Part shown: positions 61,391-64,000 of the stretch, piece by piece | Numbering within the stretch: the first letter of the stretch is position 1 | How the letters are laid out: each line of letters starts with the position of its first letter | Assembly (NCBI RefSeq): GCF_017161405.1 | Contig: NZ_CP071051.1 | Location: 1,054,001 to 1,118,000, forward strand | Direction: 5' to 3' | Source of the DNA: Leucobacter sp. CX169 | Lineage (GTDB): Bacteria; Actinomycetota; Actinomycetes; Actinomycetales; Microbacteriaceae | DNA: 64,000 nucleotides | Notes under the pieces: generated by a model | Seen by the model: only the letters and a program-made list of their open reading frames with translations | What the model was told of the DNA's origin: nothing | Database searches by the model: none | Translations under genes and position numbers: made by a program

Positions 61391-62709
61391 TACCGCGAGA
61401 GCACGTCCTCGCGCAGCTCGCGGAACGTTCCGTCAATCATGCTGGCCCGGATCTGGTCGACCAAACGCACGATGAAGCGCTCGTTGTGGATGGTCGCGAG
61501 GGTCGAGGAGACCATCTCCTTCGCCTTGAACAGGTGGTGCAGGTATGCCGAGGTGACGTGGGTGCACGTGTAGCAGTCGCAGCCCTCTTCAATCGGGGCG
61601 AACTTCCGGCGCTGCCCGGCTGACTTCGCGTTGATCCGGCCATTTGCGCTGTACATGCTGCCGCCGCGGGCCTGGCGTGACGGGGCGACACAGTCGAAGG
61701 TGTCGGCACCCGCGGCGATTGCCGCGAAGAGATCGTCCGGCTCGGAGATGCCGAGGAGGTGGCGCGGCTTGTTCTCGGGGAGCTCGTCCGAGACCCAGCT
61801 CACGATGCGTCCGAGCTCGGCCTTCTCGAGTGCCCCGCCGATGCCGAAGCCGTCGAAGCTCTGGTTTCCCGCCTCGGCGCCGGTCATTTCGGCGAGGCCG
61901 CGGGCCGCCTGGCGCCGGAGGTCCTCATATTGGGCGCCCTGCACGACCCCGAACAGCGCCTGATAGGGACGATGCCCCCGCGATTCGGTCTGGCGTGCAT
62001 GCTCATCGAGGCATCGAACGGCCCAGCGGGCAGTGCGCTCGACCGAGTCTTCCTGGTAGTCGCGAGTGTTGAGGAGAGTGGTGCACTCGTCAAAGGCAAA
62101 GATGATGTCCGCACCCAGCTGGTGCTGCACCTGCATCGACACCTCGGGAGTGAAGTGGTGCACATCGCCGTTGAGGTAGGACTTGAACGTGACGCCGTCC
62201 TCGTTCACGTGCGCCAGGCGATCCTTGTTGCGGGCGATGACGTCGCCGGAGGTGTGCTCGGCCTCGGTCATCGAAATGACCTTCCGGAATCCGATGCCGA
62301 GCGACATCACCTGGAACCCGCCGGAGTCGGTGAAGGTTGGTCCGTCCCAGTGCATGAACTGACCGAGTCCGCCGGCCTCGTCGACGATGTCGCTGCCGGG
62401 CTGCAAGAACAGGTGGTACGCATTGGCCAGTACTGCTTGGCCGCCGAGCTCGGTCACCGTTTCGGGGAGCAGCCCCTTTACGGTGGCCTTCGTCCCGACG
62501 GGGACAAATGCCGGAGTCTGGATCTCCCCGTGAGGGGTTCGGATCGTGCCCACGCGGCCGAGCGCGCGCCCATCGCTTCCGACCGCGCTGCCCGCGCCCT
62601 GTGCGTGCTCGACCGAGAAGCCGAAGTCTGCAGGAGAGGGGAGGGGGGAGAGGGGAGCGTTGTTTGCGTGCGGGGTTGCCGCGTTCGTTTGGGTCACCGG
62701 TCTATTCAA
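61321..62709 (-). CDS. tgt: Queuine/7-deazaguanine tRNA-guanine transglycosylase
   Basis: 462 aa; exchanges G34 for a 7-deazaguanine in tRNAs with GUN anticodons. TPAFVPVGTKATVKGLLPE, catalytic DSGGFQVMSLGIGFRK, GNPQSFDGFGIGGALEKAELG-like SFDGFGIGG, HLLGISEPDDLFAAIAAGADTFDCVAPSR, and the zinc site CDCYTCTHVTSAYLHH. The N-terminal ~45 residues are variable; a TTG start at 62709 is used, with a GTG at 62697 as alternative. It overlaps the convergent YhhQ gene at the 3' ends. Confidence 0.95.
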   Translation of the reverse strand: MNRPVTQTNAATPHANNAPLSPLPSPADFGFSVEHAQGAGSAVGSDGRALGRVGTIRTPHGEIQTPAFVPVGTKATVKGLLPETVTELGGQAVLANAYHLFLQPGSDIVDEAGGLGQFMHWDGPTFTDSGGFQVMSLGIGFRKVISMTEAEHTSGDVIARNKDRLAHVNEDGVTFKSYLNGDVHHFTPEVSMQVQHQLGADIIFAFDECTTLLNTRDYQEDSVERTARWAVRCLDEHARQTESRGHRPYQALFGVVQGAQYEDLRRQAARGLAEMTGAEAGNQSFDGFGIGGALEKAELGRIVSWVSDELPENKPRHLLGISEPDDLFAAIAAGADTFDCVAPSRQARGGSMYSANGRINAKSAGQRRKFAPIEEGCDCYTCTHVTSAYLHHLFKAKEMVSSTLATIHNERFIVRLVDQIRASMIDGTFRELREDVLSRYYSPDAARDMIARSDSLADPASA

Positions 62710-62984
62710 TCAGGCAGACGCTGAAGCCCCGCCGCGCCCGGGAATCGGGCATCTTTTGCCTGTTTCGCCGGTTTTTGGGCCGATTCGGGCCGGAGGCGGG
62801 CTCCGTGCGGGTCGGCTCAGATTCGTAACTTCCGCGTGTTTCCGGGGGGACACGCCCGGCGGCGGGGCGTGATTTGCCCGCGGGCCGGATCGAACGTAAT
62901 GTTATCCCTTGTCAGCACGGCAGTGCGGGACACGGAATGTGGCCCGGTTGCGAACGTGACAATGAATTGCTTGTCTCGCTGGTC

Positions 62985-63013
62985 TTGAACCTGATGGTTC
63001 GACCGGGTAAGAT
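62985..63013 (+). promoter_or_regulatory. rRNA promoter P1 (TTGAAC-N17-TAAGAT)
   Basis: -35 TTGAAC (62985-62990), 17-nt spacer, -10 TAAGAT (63008-63013). A TTGAACC-N4-GGTTCGA dyad overlaps the -35. The upstream 280 bp after tgt (62710-62984) hold no gene; only this and an AT-poor region. Confidence 0.75.
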
Positions 63014-63058
63014 GGTGGTTCGCCTGCTTTGCTCGCACTGGTGCGGCTCGCCTTCGGG

Positions 63059-63087
63059 TTGAGGTCGTGTTCAGGGTGTGGTAAGTT
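63059..63087 (+). promoter_or_regulatory. rRNA promoter P2 (TTGAGG-N17-TAAGTT)
   Basis: -35 TTGAGG (63059-63064), 17-nt spacer, -10 TAAGTT (63082-63087). Second promoter in tandem 74 bp downstream of P1. Confidence 0.7.
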
Positions 63088-63139
63088 AGGGAAGTTGCCT
63101 TTCGGAAGCCTTCGGGTGTGTACGGGGGGTGTCTGGTCC

Positions 63140-63176
63140 TTGAGAACTCAATAACGTGCACTAAATGTCAAATACC
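63140..63176 (+). promoter_or_regulatory. rRNA leader antitermination-like region
   Basis: TTGAGAACTCAATAACGTGCAC and following AT-rich sequence match the conserved leader before actinobacterial 16S genes (boxA-like/boxC-like, from memory). Supports antitermination of rRNA transcription. Confidence 0.5.
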
Positions 63177-63184
63177 ATTTATTT

Positions 63185-63231
63185 GAACCTCGTCATCTGC
63201 TCTTCGGAGTGGGTGTAGATGTTCCTTTTTT
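63185..63231 (+). terminator. Attenuator-like hairpin in the rRNA leader
   Basis: CATCT/AGATG closes an inner GCTC-TTCG-GAGT hairpin (UUCG tetraloop), then a CCTTTTTT tract. In an rRNA leader it is more likely a processing or antitermination-dependent structure than a real stop. Confidence 0.4.
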
Positions 63232-63348
63232 ATTGGATAACGATACAAGAGCCAGATGGCGCTGCTTCGGCAGGGTCTATGGTTCGTATCTTTGTCAGAA
63301 TCAAGCTCGCTGCAGTCCGGATTTTTCCCCGGGTTGTATGCACTTTTC

Positions 63349-64000
<652 letters not shown>

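Noticed and set aside
63185-63231. Treating the rRNA-leader hairpin as a true terminator
   Set aside because: It lies in the leader of an actively transcribed rRNA operon with antitermination-like sequence upstream; listed as attenuator-like only.

Overview
The window comes from the chromosome of a high-GC actinobacterium, most likely family Microbacteriaceae. The 16S rRNA gene that begins near the right edge, the coaD-yceD-rpmF-rnc-mutM ... smc-ftsY-ffh-rpsP gene order, abundant GTG/TTG starts and GC-rich codon use all fit. The 16S 5' region looks like Leucobacter from memory; that genus call is inference.

Layout. 1-2540: end of an ABC permease and a two-component system. 2590-6526: coaD, a NYN/LOTUS RNA-binding protein, yceD, rpmF, rnc, mutM. 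6541-13140: accessory genes (SnoaL-like protein, a Pseudomonas-length isocitrate lyase, a VOC protein, two coupled membrane proteins of unknown function, a Clp_N-SRPBCC protein with its own HTH partner, a DUF4031-HD protein). 13308-23116: a membrane protein, smc, a TetR/DUF4260 pair, and ftsY and ffh with a Tat-exported phosphoesterase between them. 23147-32911: a YbdK-type ligase and a five-gene peptide-import operon ending in two proline-specific peptidases. 33056-39343: housekeeping run rpsP-khpA-rimM-trmD, rplS, lepB, rnhB, murI, rph, rdgB. 39399-45227: a 999-residue kinase/phospho-lyase fusion, a LysE exporter, a MarR/HEAT-repeat pair, tRNA-Leu(UAG) and a TetR regulator. 45374-50004: leuB, ilvE, a FAH-family enzyme and a GAF-domain regulator. 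50118-54607: aldehyde dehydrogenase, alcohol dehydrogenase, DUF779, rlmN. 54678-58082: a class V PLP enzyme divergent from LysR and MFS genes. 58094-62709: gltX, a thioredoxin-reductase-like flavoprotein, and a queuosine salvage pair (YhhQ transporter and tgt) whose 3' ends overlap. 62985-64000: tandem rRNA promoters, leader and the first ~650 nt of 16S rRNA.

How it works together. Translation and secretion genes form the backbone, and metabolic modules are set between them: peptide and proline scavenging, alcohol/aldehyde oxidation, branched-chain amino acid synthesis, queuosine salvage, glyoxylate shunt. No prophage, insertion sequence, CRISPR array or obvious defence island was seen.

The most unusual signals are at DNA level. 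The palindrome GCAGGATCCTGC and its 9-bp halves occur about 21 times, in every reading frame and between genes, far above base-composition expectation. Several intergenic spacers carry long perfect inverted repeats. Many genes show a TANNNT hexamer exactly 6-7 nt before the start codon, which suggests widespread leaderless transcription; this pattern also exposes a likely one-base frame problem at 13316-13322.
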